The notes: generated by a model not told the origin, from the sequence alone. A DNA stretch of 64,000 nucleotides from Massospora cicadina (GCA_022478985.1 JAKSZP010018544.1:62001-126000); one strand, 5' to 3'; positions 12,120-25,721 are shown, numbered from the stretch's first letter. Numbers and translations are program-made.

Positions 12120-13850
12120 TGTTAAGCTTCCATTTTTATAGCTTAATGGTGCTATGCCAAGAAGCCTTGCAGTCAATAATTTTAGTGGTATAAGGCTCAT
12201 GAGAATTATATTTTGTTTATTTTTGAAGGTGGCAAGCCACGCTTAGGTACCATCATCTAGAATATCCATCCCATGGTAAGTACATCGAAATGGACTTATT
12301 GAAGTTAAGTACAAAAATAGATATAGAATAAATGTCATAACTTTAAAGATTTATGGAATTAAGGCTTTTATATGTTAAATATAACAATATAAACCCACAA
12401 CGAAAGATATTAATATAACTAAAGGAGAAGAATCCGGATAAGAGGCTCATGGTCAGTAGATGGATATAGATTGTACAATGCCTTTGTAGAATATTTTTGA
12501 TAAGAAGAAAAAGTATGTTAGATGTACCAAGTTTTATGAGATTTTGTATAATTTTGGTTGATTAGGCAAAGTATTGAAACTTGCCCTTTTGCAGTAACAT
12601 CTAATTTACTGCCTCATGTGCCACCTAGTCTAATGGTCACCTGACATATTATCAATCCACTTTTTGATCTGCCAGGATTTCATCTCAGGGTATATTGGGC
12701 ACAAAGTGGCCTAATGGAATTTTCCTATACTCAAATCTATCCTTACTATCTATTTTTCACATAATTGTTTGACGTGACTTCTTTTATCCCCTTCTTTGGT
12801 CTAGGTGTCAATTCTCTTGTAGAAGTCAATGCTCAATAATCTTCCCAATATTCAGATATCCTGATATCTGACACCCAATTATCTTAAGTTTAGATTGTTG
12901 GCTGAATTCTAAGGTCAAAATCAACCTGAAGGCCAATACCTTATTTTTATCCTTGGGGAGCAGTCATAAATTAGTAACTTCCATGTCAGACAGTATCATT
13001 ATGAGCAACTTGCAAAAGTTGCTCATTGTTATAAGCTTAGCCTTGATGCTCGGATGAAGCCCACCTTTAAAGCACGCCTACCCCCTGTTTTGATGAGTTA
13101 AAATCTTCATTTTATGCATCTTCAACAAACGCCTCAAAGAGGCATTTGGAGTTTGATTGTGATTTTAAACTCACATTTGGCCTTGTCCGCATTTTCTGAC
13201 CAATTTACCCTTTGAATCTGAGGGAAGAGAAAAAATTTTGATGTTTGGGTTATGAATCACCTTGCTAAGGGAGCCATTTTTCAGTGTTCTCTCTTGTATG
13301 CTCAACGTTACTCTTTGTGAAAAAGTGAATGGTACACTACGCTTTGCACAAATTACAATAATTTACATAATATTACCATACTTAATCTGCATTCATTTCT
13401 ATAGAGGCAAAAATTGATTGCTATGTGGAGAAAGCAAATATATACTTCAAATTGACTGTTTGAATGCATTTTAATCAGATTTTTTAAAAAAAGTCAGGAA
13501 TGGAAAATGCATTCCATAACAATAAGGGTAGTTATCAAATCTGGGTCATTTCTTTTGGTCACAGGAATGCGCCTGAAATTTTCAACGTCATATTAATGCG
13601 GACTTGGGGGAGCTTTTAGGCGTATGATATGTAGCTTTCATTTATGATATTCTGGTTTTGCCCATTGATTAATCATATATATTCCAACTGCAGCAAGTAG
13701 TTGAGCATTTGAGGTAAGTAAACTCGATAAAAACCAGTAAATGTGAGTTTTAAGTACCAAATTATTTTCTTGGGATACATTGTTTCTGACCAAAGCCACA
13801 TGATCACTCCAAATAAGGAGAAGGCAATTGCGATTAGCCCATACCAATAT
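12120..13850 (-). repeat. Probable 5' LTR and flank of V, no gene seen
   Basis: AT-rich sequence without readable domains. Its left edge (TGTTAAGC at 12120) is placed by the adjacent primer-site-like bases. The right edge cannot be set, because the partner LTR would lie beyond the LINE at the left of the window. A 69-codon minus-strand open stretch at 13638-13847 has no recognisable features. Confidence 0.35.
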
Positions 13851-13859
13851 CAGGAACTT

Positions 13860-16080
13860 AAACTAAAAAAAGCTTTTTTATTGCACCTTTCTTAAAAAGT
13901 TATGCAAGTCTTTCTGAGGTAGCGGCGCGTTTAAAAATAGTGGAGCCGAAACTTCTTTGGTCCTCTGCACTGGAGGATGTTTTCCAAGATGTGAAGTGTA
14001 TCCTGCTTTCCGCGCCAGTTCTTTACCACTTGGACCTATATAGAAGTTTATAGTGGCTAGCGATGCTTCAATTTGCAATAGCTGTTGCTCTGTTACAAAG
14101 GGGCGAAGATGGAGTTGATCATCATGTGGGATAATTTTCTGGAAAATGACCTTACCTGAGTTGAATTACGCTCTTTATGACAAAGAACTATTGGCATAGT
14201 GGAAGGACTGACCTATTAGTACCTTAAACTTCATGGTTCCTAACAATTATAGGTTTTTACAGATCATTGAGCACAATTGTACTATTGAGCTCCTCATGTA
14301 CTGACCCATTGGCAAACTTGGTGGGATAAAACTCTTGCAAAATGTGTACAACCTTATGATCTTATAAAGGGCAAGGAGAATGGTTTGGCTGACGCTCTGA
14401 GTTGAAACCCAGCATTTGCTCCTGATTTTAAAGAGGTGTAGTTGCACAACACCCACTTGGTTATTCCTCTAGGTAAGATTGTATTCAGGAAACCTCTACT
14501 ACTGCATGCATGCCAGTTCTTGTTTCACTGGAGAACAAAGAGGAGTACGGTATATTCAGAAATGAAGACTTTTATCAGTTCCTTTCAGAAGAATATATTA
14601 TATCTCTGGCATATTCAAGTTTAAATTCAGAGGTTATAACCAAGGGATACCATGTTAATGACATAATATGGTATGATAACAGGGACGTCTACGGGTTCCC
14701 GCAGGACCACTTCATCAAGAGATAATCAAGGAACAATCTTATGTATAAATGTAAGGCACCCTGAAAATCAGGAACCCAGGAACTTATCCGCTGTGTGCAT
14801 ATCTAGAAAGGAGGAATAACTGTTCAGGTTGCAGGGTATACCAAGAAGTGCCTTGTCTGCAACAAGATGCTACCCAACTCATCAGCCTCTTGCAGGGTTA
14901 TTGGACCAGTATTGAAAGCAGAGGGACCTTGGACTTCTATATCAGATGATTTTAACGTGGAACAGCCCTACTCTGATGGGTATGATACTATAATGGTAGT
15001 GATAGACCAGTTTACTAAGTTTGCATCAATTCCATGTCACATCACAATAAAAGTGGATCAAATGGTCAAGTTGTTTGTTCCCCACATTCTTTTACCCATG
15101 GCGTTCCTAAGGAAAAATTAGTGACCATGGCCCACAGTTCACATCTGTATTCTGAGAGAAGTTGCACAAGACCCTTCAAATTCTCCCATACCTTTACACT
15201 TCTTCCACCCAAAATCAGATGGTCAGACAGAACAAATAAGTCAATGTTTGGGACAATTTCTGTGATGCTACATGGCTTCTGACAAACTAAACTGGGCCTC
15301 ACATCCCTATTTGGCACAGTAAAGTTATATCAACGCCTTTCATCCTCAATTAGTTGTTATAATCTTTGAAATTATGGTCATTGTACTTTCCTCAACATGG
15401 AGCTCAGGTGTGGTTCTAAGGTAGAAACCGTGGTGGCCTTTGTAAAAGTACATTATGAAAGTACACAAGGAGTGAAACACAAATTTAGAAGCGGCTATGA
15501 ATATCTACAAGGAGAACGAGGATGGGAAGAGAAGGATAGGCTGAAATCAATATGAGTGGGATATGGTGATGTTGGACGCCACGAATATTCCCATCAAGCA
15601 GCGTTTAAAAAGCTGGAATCAAAGAGTATAGGGCCTATCATATTGTCAGAAAGGTGGGTAATGCCTCATAACAGTTAGATCTTCTGTAGGAATTTCAAAT
15701 TTTTTAACATTCCGTTTGAGTAATTTGACCTGTTTAGGGGACTCCTCCAGAAACACCTGAGTCATACCATGTGGATGGGGAACCAGAGTGGGAGGTAGAG
15801 GTGATTGTGGCCTTTCGTCAGTTGATAAGAAGGCTACAGTAACTGGGACGTGGAAGGATTTTGATACCGCAGAGAATATCTGTTTAAAAGCTCATAATTG
15901 CGCTAACACTCAGGACTTTATTGCTCTTTCCATGAGCATGTTTAATGCCATGAGTCCCAGGTCCACCACCATAACTGCAGCCATGAAGTTACCCTCAGAT
16001 CACAAGAACACCTCTCTGGATGACGCCCCCTGGGGAAGGTGCAAGGCCAATGAAACCTGAGAATAGTATCGTGTCCCATA
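13860..16080 (+). pseudogene. Chromovirus pol remnant U (RNase H, integrase, chromodomain)
   Basis: Plus-strand broken frames run in Ty3/gypsy order. At 13900-14100 is the reverse transcriptase to RNase H junction (ALEDVFQDVKC, then SAPVLYHLD and KFIVASDAS). At 14150-14250 RNase H reads ELNYALYDKELLA. At 14500-14860 is the integrase zinc-binding region. At about 14970-15160 the core reads DGYDTIMVVIDQFTKFAS, then SDHGPQFTSVF. At 15770-15900 a chromodomain-like VDGEPEWEVE and WKDFDTAENI appear. Everything upstream of the junction is missing, so the piece is 5'-truncated. Many stops and shifts. Confidence 0.85.
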
Positions 16081-17200
16081 TATAATTTCTGGGGTGGATT
16101 GTAAGGATAAGGAGGAAATAAACCAGGAAAGAGTAGTCTAGTTGGCCGCCCTTCCTGACCATAAATATACATGGATAAATGCTGAATTAAGGCCAAGAAG
16201 ACCCAAGTTAACTCCAAAATCATGTGATGGGTCCTAGATGTTACATTATTTGGGTTGTTGACTCCCATGATTGCGTAAATGATGACAATTTGTTGCGTTA
16301 TATTTCTAAACGCAGATATTTTTACAATATGTATTTTTTACAGATAATAACAGTGTCCAATTAGAATCAAAGTCTCAAGTTCATGCATACTTGAGCTATA
16401 AAACTACCATCAGTTTTAGCCTTGTTCTATTGGAAAGAGTCATTTCCAAGCCTACAAGTTGATAAATGATCAGACTACCAAAACTATATGAATCAATTTA
16501 CCACAACTAATCTATCTGTTGGTCACCTTAACTTTAAAGTAAAGGCTGATTTAATATCTACTTCTCACAAGCTATCTTTTGCTGCTCTCATGGGTTAACT
16601 CCTTTTTGGAGTTTTCTAAGTTTTATTTGTTTATATGAAGGTGTTCTCACCATACTAGTTGGGTTTTATATAAATTTATTTAGAGCCTATTTGTGAAAAG
16701 TTATAGACACTTTTCTCACAAAAAGGGCCAGACCATGTGGTTAACAACTTATTCACAAGTCCTTCTACCTAAGGGTGATATAAGAGAATTAAATCACCTT
16801 GGTAAAAGACAGTTAAGGAAGCAAGCAAGAATTAACGTATATGGTTTTACTAGTGGTAGTTGTTTATATAGAATAAATAGAGCTAGCTTTTAATCAGATT
16901 TCTCTCATTAGATAAAGGTATCATGGTTTTTTTTGCTGTCTCTGAAGCAGATGTCACGATCACTGGCTGCAAACTTGCTGGTATATTTGGTCTCTCCTAT
17001 ATATTACCTTATTGAAAAATACTTATAGTTTTATGATATCTCGCTTGATATACAGTAGGGCATTAAAGGGATATCAATATCATCTCATAGGGTCAGTATT
17101 AGAAACTATTCTTAAGATAGATCTTAAGATTTCATTTTCCTCTCCACATCGCCAATAGTGGCAGAGCTATAAAGGGAGGCAAAATATTGTGGAGTGTTTT
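16081..17200. other. AT-rich stretch, no gene seen
   Basis: Follows the chromodomain end of U, so part may be its 3' untranslated region and LTR. I found no partner repeat in the window. Short open stretches (16693-16893) show no domain. Confidence 0.4.
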
Positions 17201-18110
17201 ATTAGGTAGTTAGATCCTGTATCAAATGTGTGGTTAAAAGTTAACCATTGCCAGATAATAACACCTTGGGAATTCCATGCTGAGTAAATATAAACTAAAA
17301 GAGGAGATGTTCAGTAGAATTGGCTGTGGTAGTAAATACAGGTATAGCCTCCACCATCTTAATTATATGGTTTATGGCTATAATGATATAAAGATAACCA
17401 TGCAATAAAGTAGGCAAGGGACCCATAACATTGAAGCTCTTTTGAGAAGATTTCTTGAAAGGCAACAGCCAGATATTAAAATCTTTATTTAATTTGCCCT
17501 GATTCCTACACGTTATAAGACTCAGGAACATAATGAATAGATATTATCACAAATCTTCATATGTTATCAATTATTTAACCATTTGTAAGTCTTTCTTACT
17601 GAGCTATGACATATATACAAGTTTCCTTCAATATATCATTGGTACATTAACAAGGTCAGATATATCATAGCCATGTCTCACCCACCTTTTTATATAAAAA
17701 AGTCATCGATATCTTATTTTTTCAGTTTTGCGTTTGAGACCTTGTAAACCTCATGGGACTCCAAAGACTATATATCAGATAGGGCGTTAAGGTCATATAA
17801 GAGATTTTCATAAGCAGTAAAGAGGGTTGTGATAAGCATGCAACTAATTCTTCAACATTTTAGATGGATACCCCATACTGATGAACAACGGTAAATCATA
17901 TTTTAAAAGCTTGACGCCCACATGACTACATTACCATCTGGATCCCTCTTTACTGAAGCCAACGTAATGAGAATATTAACAAAGTGGTCACTTACTCAGG
18001 GGGTGCTGATGAAAGGTATTGAACTACTTACAATATTTTTTTGTTTACATCGTGCGCCATTGGAAAATCTGAGGGTCTTATTCTTCTGTACGTGAGACCT
18101 TTCTTAGTTC
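17201..18110 (-). pseudogene. Gypsy RNase H / integrase remnant T
   Basis: Minus strand. Near 17980-17900 an RNase H end block reads KRDPDGNVVMWAS (compare DPDGRLARWALRL in the copy at 54.8 kb). At 17531-17295 an integrase N-terminal part reads SFNVMGPLPTLLHGYLYIII, then INHIIKMVEAIPVF. Gypsy order and orientation are kept, but frames are broken. Confidence 0.7.
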
Positions 18111-19600
18111 AACCATGTCCAAATGTGTTTTAGCATTGGCTTTATGCACACCAAGATGCTCCAGAGAACACCAAATCTCTATCAATCTATTCTGACAACA
18201 GGATGTCTAAGCATAAACCTTTCACTGATAAACTATATATGGCATTATTAGCACCGTAAATATGAAGACAATAAAAAAATTAGTTTCTAAAAAAATGTTG
18301 CTTAGTTGATATAGAGAAAAAAAATATAATCCTTATGAATTTCAGGGTGATAAAGAAGGACTTAAGTTTATCAATTAAACTTCTCTCACAAGGTAATTGT
18401 GCAATTACTGTTTAGGTTTAGGACTAAAGAGTTAAATCCTTGATCCTCTTGGATTCTCCCTAGGATTACTTATTTATTATATAGAGTTCTGGCCTGCTTG
18501 TATCTATGTGGATGCTTCTTAAAATGCTCTTGTAATCCTTGAGCCCCTTGTGGCTCTTGAGGCTGCATAGTACATCAGTAGGCTAAATTTATAGGAAATT
18601 TGCAAAATTAGTTTTCTTCCAATTGGTGATATTTGCATTGCTCAGTTTTATAAAATGGGGAAACACTATTTGGGCGAGGTTTTGGTAATTTTTCCATCAG
18701 CAGTCAAACCCAAGGATATGAAAAGGTTCTTATAAGGCGTCATTTGTGACGCCATGCGCATACTCATATGGACTGGTGTCTGTACTTGTATGTCCCTGAT
18801 GTCATTTTGACCATCTGTCAAACAACCTTGATGGTCAGCGGGTAAATAATGGCTACCCTTACAAGAAATGTTAGTATCATTGAAGCCTATAAAGAGGCTC
18901 TAAAATTTTAAAAAACTATCTGATTGCTGGACAATTAATCTGAGACTCAATATCTGTCCTAGCCATCTAAACCATTCATACTATATATATATCATTAAAT
19001 TAGAGATTTTAGGAGAGTTTTGATAGGTCAATAAATTTACCCCTATAGCCAAGCATTTCTCAAAATAACCCTCCCCAAGAAAAGACCTAGGGAAAGCTTC
19101 AAGTTCCAAGTGTGGACTCAGTTATAGGTGATGTGTGCGATATTATCTTTTATTGAATACTTGGTTCCTCTTCTCATGACATAAGCTGAAGGTCCCATCC
19201 AGATGGCCTATAACTTCTCAGGTTGTCCTCTACGCATATGATAGAACATCACTTTCTGCCCTCATCAAATACTGGAAACTTGGGAATTTAACCAGTTTTT
19301 GGTACTCTCCTTCAGTGACCTCATAGAATGTTGCTGCTGACATTCAGATGAATCTTGTAATGATCTTCCACTTAACTTTCCTGGTATTTACTGAAAGGAT
19401 AAACCTTCCTTACCGCATCCATCACTGGAGCTAACAAGCTTATTGACGCGGAATCTATTCTTAATAATGCTTTGAATGAAGACATGTCAATAGTCCTGTG
19501 GTAGCAAAACTGGTAAGAAAACAATGCTGATATCAACAAGATGCCATGTTTGATATGTGATTGACTGCAATATTCTTAAAGATTAATGCATGGGTCCATT
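18111..19600 (-). other. Probable decayed gypsy sequence between T and S
   Basis: No long open frame. Near 19180-19260 the minus strand gives short pieces like the tail of a gypsy integrase, and 18100-18900 would hold the reverse transcriptase of T, but I cannot read its motifs. Left as unassigned repeat-derived DNA. Confidence 0.3.
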
Positions 19601-20300
19601 GACTTTTTACACGCTTCTTTTAATAAATTGTGTTTAAGGCGTGGTGAACTGCTGTTTAACTCCCACTAGGTCCATCAGGTATCTCACAACATTGAAAAAT
19701 AAATTTCTGCTTTTTGTTGGAAAGAAGTCTTTGAGGGCATTCGTGGCGTGTAATGATCTATTTGTAAATAAATTTGTGGTAATCATTATGGCAAATACCT
19801 TGACTTTGATTGCTTTTGTACAATTGGTGAAGTGATCTAATGATATAATTATATAAATGATTCCCAATTATTGACTTAGGAATGTCCAACAACATCATTG
19901 GAAACATTGTGAAAGGGTGCGATTGAAGGTACAAGCAAACTTGAACTTCTTTGTGGAGGCTGGTAATGGACATATTCAATGCAGATATACAGAGCCTGAC
20001 TGATATTGTATAACATACCCTACAGTGAATCTCTCCTCAATACTATGGTATGTCTTCTGTAGCTGTTTGTGGTCTATTATTGATACCCTTTTATGACTAG
20101 CGCCATTCATTTGCTCGTCTTCACATATGGTAACCATTTCTCCTGCACTTATTTCTACAACTGTCTATATTAGATCCTTGTCACTCTGGAACAGCTCTTT
20201 AATATATTCTTAACTGCATCGTCTTCCTCTTTTTATAAACCTTACAATTTCTCATAAGTTTTTAGATTCTATTTCTCTCATAGGCTTGCAAATGGAAGAT
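19601..20300 (-). pseudogene. Gypsy integrase remnant S
   Basis: Minus strand. A block with HYQPPQRSSSLLVPSIAPFHNVSNDVVGHS-like order (about 19985-19890) is the linker after the zinc-binding site. It is followed by YIIISLDHFTNCTKAI and, at 19700-19634, a G-V-K-Q-Q-F-T-T-P block, which in relatives precedes the YHPQTNGQ motif. It is a second integrase distinct from T, so at least two insertions are stacked here. Confidence 0.7.
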
Positions 20301-21225
20301 GGGCAATCACAATAAGACATCCAAATTTAGTGCTTCTCTACAGTCCAGTGTAGAATATTAAAATTGCAGCCTTGCAGTTGAACAGCTGTTGGTTTTTAAA
20401 TATGACATATATCCAAACTTGTCATATTATAGTATATCTGCTGATCCTCTGGGATAAGACCTTGTAGTAGATTTTCAGACCAATCAGTAGTTTGACCAAA
20501 CTTAAAATTTAGAAAAAAATTACCCTTGACCGCCTTTCTCCAGATGCCAAACCCAGCCTTTGTAAAATAGATCTCTGCCTGCTTCCCCCACGTGGGGTGC
20601 CAGTGCGCCGCCTCTTGGATTTTATCAGCAACCACTAAAACGCCACTGGGATGGCCCAGCTAACCCTGCAAACACTTTCAGTCGCTCATTTTGCCTTGGG
20701 ACCTAGCCTACTACCTCAAACGCTCACAAGCGGTGCAATTAAACTCCTGGTGCTCCCATATAGCAATCTGGGTTTTGCCTTTAGGCAAGTATGGGAACCA
20801 GAACCCTACACAAGTGTGGACATAATCACAATGGCATGGAAGTTTATAACATGCCGGATCAACAAATTCCGTCCTATTAGGAATACTTTGGTCTTGACTT
20901 CTCATGTGACACCCACGGCATGGAAGAAGTAAGCTGCCCTTAATGGAAAACACACCTATACTGACTATATGGACTTGCTTGACAGATGAGGCCACACTGG
21001 TGGTCCAGTTTGCCAGATTGCCCTCCCATCTCTCCCTAAACGCCTTTATTACAAGCTCACAGAGGTCTTGACTGCCTATAGCGCCAACCCCATGCTGCAA
21101 TTAAAAATCTAAATGGCACAGATAATCTCGCTGGATCTCATGCATTTGCTATATTTCTTACCTTCTATCAGGACACCCACTTCACAAGCCCTCCCTGCGC
21201 CATGATCAGATCAGCTCAGGCTATC
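20301..21225. other. Unresolved sequence left of element E
   Basis: From about 20540 the composition becomes more GC-balanced than the decayed elements before it. Open stretches exist on both strands: 93 codons plus at 20651-20932, and 129 codons minus at 20711-21100 with cysteine pairs C-x2-C and C-H-C. I recognise neither. Sequence of similar texture resumes at 28412 after element E, so this was one unit before E inserted. It may be the 5' part of gypsy element W, but that is inference. Confidence 0.35.
21221..21225. repeat. Target-site duplication of E (left)
   Basis: CTATC immediately before the TGTCA end; an exact copy is at 28407-28411. Confidence 0.93.
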
Positions 21226-22568
21226 TGTCATGGAAACGGCAGAAGAAGTTTAGACCGGCCTGCCAGTTGGGATGCTTGAATACCCAAAAAGCAAGCCAGA
21301 ATGCCAGAGGTGTTGCCAACCATATGACTTGATATGGAGCCAGGAAATGTGATACCACGAAGTGGTGATGCAACAACAGGGTAAGGAGTATCCCAATGAC
21401 AAACCACACTGAACCCATTCCCAACTCAGTGGTTTGAACTGTATGGGGCGGGATTACTGGGATAGTTTTGATGAGATTCTTGGCTTGAGAGGCCAACTCA
21501 TTGGGGGCAATATGGAGATAGACTCTTTCTTTCCATTGTTGTACATAGGGCCATAAGATCCCCATTTATTGTTGTTGGAAGTTAATAAGAGTGGGGTTGT
21601 AAAGCCAAAAGTGTCAGACTTGCTGGGCCCAATTGGCGATAGAGGGAGCCATGGTGACCAAAAGAATTGGTAAAGTTCACCCAGAGTGTGGGGTGATGGA
21701 CCACCAGGGAAATGCCATCTGGGATGCAGTCAGAACGGAAAATAAAAAAATTTGATTTTTTTTGGCAAAAATTCATTTGTAAAGGATAGTAAGAAAATTG
21801 AACAACAATATCTCAGTGCCACGCAAATGATTAAATAGTGGTCAATTGGGTAGTGACAGGATGGAGTTGAGACCCGCAAATTTGGCCTAACTGGCGAATT
21901 GTTCAGGAATGGATGGGTTTATTCTTTGGGAACTGACATCACAAAATTTGGTGGCGGGCTGAGTCTCTGTCAGTTCAACCTCAAACATCCAAACCAGGGC
22001 TCAACTACATTTCTGACAATTAGCATGATGGCATTTGGCCTGATGGGCGACGGGAATCCCCCAAGGCCATCCCATATAGGGATGGGTCTATTTGGTTGGG
22101 AACGGGTTTGGGACAGCCAACCCGCCCACAATCAGTCATTTAACTATTCGTTCAGTCAACAGCAGCATATCAGGTGCAACAGCTGAATTACTATCCAATA
22201 TATGTTCACCTTGTTTAGTGATTGAATTGGAACCATTGGGTGATCTTCCCAATAACTCATTCTTCATACTTTTACAGCCATTCAAATTTTGGGCATCAGC
22301 CAGATTGCCAACCAAATTAGATCTGACCGATTTCAATTTGGTAATCTCAGCACATATTTCACTAATTCCCTGCAACAATTCTGCTGAGGTAAGTGTGGGT
22401 ATTGGGGGTGGGATCTGAAGCGGATGAGCTGTTACCCATCGCTCATCTACTATGTGAGTGAGGTCGCCCTGAGTGATGAGAGGTACTGCCATCCTCTTCA
22501 GTGTCTTTTTATTTGGGAATGGGAAGATGACCTGATTGAGAGCTAAAGAATGTTCCCCGAGACTTACA
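21226..22568 (-). repeat. 3' LTR of E
   Basis: 1343 bp. Its first 430 bases in element sense (22568 down to 22136) are an open reading frame continuous with the integrase gene. A 30-33-base deletion relative to the other LTR (near 22195) keeps that frame. A short palindromic run of A and T lies near 21740-21775. Confidence 0.95.
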
Positions 22569-23568
22569 TTACCCTTTCCTTTTTCCAAAGGAATGGCACC
22601 CCCACTGGGAAACTGCACCAGAGCCACATTCTTGTGTGCTTTAGGTAGCTTGATAGCCATAATCGTCGCGATTTTCTGAGGAGGGTGGGGAGCCTCAGGG
22701 TGGGATGCGTGGAAAACTTTGACCAGGGCCATGCAATTTATGCAATCGCGCGCCTTGACCCAACTATTTTCGTAGGCCAGATATACTTTCCAGGCCCTGA
22801 GATATTGGACTGAATGTCGTGACTTGCAAGATGCCAAGATAGCCTCTACCTCAGCTTCTTCCTCATTATTGACAATGATCGGTTCTGGGTCCATGGGAAT
22901 TACACCCTTGAAGGGTGACAATTGGGAAACATGGAAGACTGGGTGCTGCTTCCAATGTGCAGGAAGCTTCAGGCGGAACGCCCCATTACCCAATACTTCC
23001 TCCACTAAGTGAGGACCCAAACGCTTACTGGCAAACTTGTGGGAAGGGGTTTTAATTTGCAAATGACAGGTACCAAGCATGATGTAGGAACCCACCGTAA
23101 AGTCATGACCTGGCAGGCGCTTACAGTCCACGAATCGCTTATAGTCATCAATGGCTTTGGTGAGGTGTTCCCACACTAAGGCTTGAGTTGATTGAATATG
23201 GGTAGCATGATCTGCAGCATCTTGAACCTCAGGTTGTAAGCATGCCCCAACTGAAAACGATGGGTTATAACCCAACGTTGCTTCATATGGTAAAAACCCC
23301 ATGGATGCATGGATCCCATTATTGTATGCAAATTGAGTGTGAGGCAAGTCACCGGACCAAGTATCCTGCGCTGCTGTGGCATAGCAACGCATGTACTGTT
23401 CAAGGACTTGATTAACCCGCTCAGTCTGACCGTCAGACTGGGGTGATATGCCATGGATTGACAGGGGGTTATCTTCAGAATCAATAGGAGTTCACTCCAA
23501 AAGTGTGCAGCAAGCTGAGTACCCCAGTCACTAACAGTTTCCTGGGGAAGACCGAACATTGAAAACAC
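22136..23568 (-). pseudogene. Integrase with chromodomain and LTR-encoded tail (E)
   Basis: The core end is in 23568-23392 (MFSMFGLPQETVSDWGTQ with one frameshift to the next piece). A 418-codon open frame follows at 23392-22136. Its residues 1-165 are the integrase C-terminal region (FAYNNGIHASMGFLPYEA, then HPVFHVSQLSPF). Roughly 180-240 is a chromodomain-like segment (EVEAIL, then YLAYENSWVKARD). From about residue 275 the frame crosses the polypurine tract and runs about 144 codons inside the LTR. The LTR-encoded tail has a PFPNKK block, a QGDLTHIVDERWV block, a proline run and a lysine/glutamate-rich helix-like part. Integrase joins element DNA to the host; the tail's role is unknown. 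Confidence 0.85.
22569..22590 (-). promoter_or_regulatory. Polypurine tract of E
   Basis: On the minus strand GGAAAAAGGAAAGGGTAA abuts the 3' LTR. It lies inside the long open frame, so it is both coding and the likely plus-strand primer. Confidence 0.8.
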
Positions 23569-24199
23569 ATGTCATACAAAAAGATGGGCAGTTTCTTCCA
23601 ATGTAATCTCAGAAGTGCAAGGGATAAAAAGGGAAAATTTTGTAAAGTGATCCACCACTACCATTACTGCTGTGAACCCATTAGAACAGGGGAGATCGAC
23701 ATTAAATCTATGGACACTAAGGTCCATGGACCTTCCGCCTGCTGTAAAGGGTGTAGGAGGACATTATTACTGGAGCGATCTGACTTGGCCCTAGCGCAAG
23801 TAACACAATAGGCGATCCAGGCCAGGACCTCTTTGGTCAGTCCTGCCCAATTAAAGGTTCACTTGATCAGATTGATGCATTTCTTGTTGCTGGGATATCC
23901 AACCGTGGGGGGATCATGGTGTGCGCAGAATACTTTCAGGTGGAAGGAGGGGGGAACCCACACACAAGAACGGAAGTAAATGAGCCCCTCTTCTAAGGAG
24001 TATAGGGAGTGTTTGGGACTCGAGTGAGTCAACTGCTTGAACAACTCCACGCCCTCAGGGCAGGCTGTTTGACCAGCTAACAACTGGGCCAATAGCGGAT
24101 CATTGGGAGACAATGCGGTGGAGGAAACAACGGAGGGAATGATTGACAGAATCTGAGTGGCAGGGATCATGGTAACAAGATCCACTTCCTCAGGTTCCG

Positions 24200-24830
24200 A
24201 GGGACAGTGAGCAGGGCTACAGCTTAGGAAGTCAGGAAGGACATTGAGCGCACCTTTGACAAATTCATATTTGAAGTTAAAACTGCACAGGTCCCAATAG
24301 GTTCAGGCCTGCCAGTGCGCCAATTTTTGGGGTTTACAAAAATACAAGAGAGCCTGGTGATCCGTGTGAACCATTAGCTCATGACAAGCACCCTGTAACA
24401 GGTATCACCAAGGAGTTAAAGCCCATGCAACAGCCGCCAGTTCCTTGTCATAAATGGCCCAAGACTGCTCCGTAGTAATGAATTTTTGGGAAAAATAAGT
24501 GACCGGATGTTCAAGACCTTTGTGGTCCTGAAGCAGCACCGCGCCCACTGCTACTGATGAAGCATCACATGTGACAATATACAGTTTGGTGGGATTGGCA
24601 TGTTTCAAAATGGGAGGAAACATGAACACCTCCTTGATTGATATGAACGCCTGCTGGCATTTGGGGGTCCAACAAAACGGTACGTTTTTTCTAGTGAGGG
24701 GATGGAGCGGAGTGGCCAACTGGGAAAGTGCGGGGGAAAATTTTTCAAAAAAATGATAGTTCCTAAGAGCTCCAAAGTTGCTTCTGTGTAATCAGAGTTG
24801 GCCATTCTCAGAGCACATTTAATTTGTTGG
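24200..24830 (-). pseudogene. RNase H of E
   Basis: 24719-24405 reads PLHPLTRKNVPFCWTPKCQQ, then IVTCDASSVAVGAVLLQD and HPVTYFSQKFITTEQ before YDKELAAVAWAL. These are the standard landmarks of gypsy RNase H, including the DASxxAVGAVL and YDKELLAV boxes. This domain is open over 104 codons. It lies between reverse transcriptase and integrase. Confidence 0.9.
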
Positions 24831-25675
24831 GAGGGATAGCGACACCTTCTTTGAGAACCAGGTTTCTGAGAAAGGTGACCTCTTCCTTATAAAACTCGCA
24901 CTTGGAAGCTTTGAGGAACAGCCCTGCTTTATGCAAAGTGACCACACCGCTTTCAAGTCGATAGCATGTTATTTGGGAGTTGAGGAATGAACTAGGATAT
25001 CATCGATGTATGCAATAGCACAAGAGAACTGGAGATCCCTTAACATGTTGTCAATCATTCGTTGAAGTGTAGCAGGATCATTTTAAACCCAAAGGGCATT
25101 ACGCGAAATGAAAATGCCTCACCTTATTCAGATTGTGGTCAACCATTCCTGTTCTTCCTTCACCCAAATTTGGCTGAAAGCGTTCACCAGATCCAGTTTC
25201 AAAAACACACGGGATTTGGGAATTGCCTGGTGATTGTCTGCAGTAAAGGCAATGGGTAGGGATCTGTAACTGTTATTTTGTTTAAGTGACCATAATCTAT
25301 GCAAGGACAGAGCGATCCATCCAATTTTCTTACAAAGTCAATAGGGGAGGTGATGGGTGAGGTTTCTTTGAACAACAAACCTTTTTTTAACATATCGTCC
25401 AACCAGGTATTGAGTGCAACCTCTTCCTCCGCTGTATGAGGATATAACGGGAAGTTGATGTTCACCAATTCCATGGTTGTCCAAAATCCACAATTGTACC
25501 TAGTATGTTTTGGCAAACAGTCCACTTTTTCCATGTTGAAGATTCCCTGATATTGCATTAAGCTTTTGGGAAAATCAGCCAGAATGCCCACGGAAGTAAC
25601 TAAAGTGGTGATAGAGCTGGTCCCTTGTATTTCTTGAGGGTGTTGATCAAAGGAACTCTCCCTCTGAATCATCAT
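24831..25675 (-). pseudogene. Reverse transcriptase of E, broken
   Basis: 25675-25199 is an open 158-codon piece with INFPLYPHTAEEEVALNTWL, SPITSPIDFVRKLDG and IDYGHLNKITVTDPYPLPLL, the N-terminal half of the enzyme. The catalytic YIDD box reads at 25010-24997 in another frame (AIAYIDDILVHSS). Between them a short stretch is shifted. Confidence 0.92.
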
Positions 25676-25721
25676 TGGTAAACGACAATGTATTAGACTC
25701 TAAATGAATCTTCACATGTTG

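Noticed and set aside
21899..22418. Plus-strand frames of 95-108 codons in the LTRs of E, repeated at 27707-28256
   Set aside because: Opposite to the LTR-encoded integrase tail for part of their length, and less like protein in composition.
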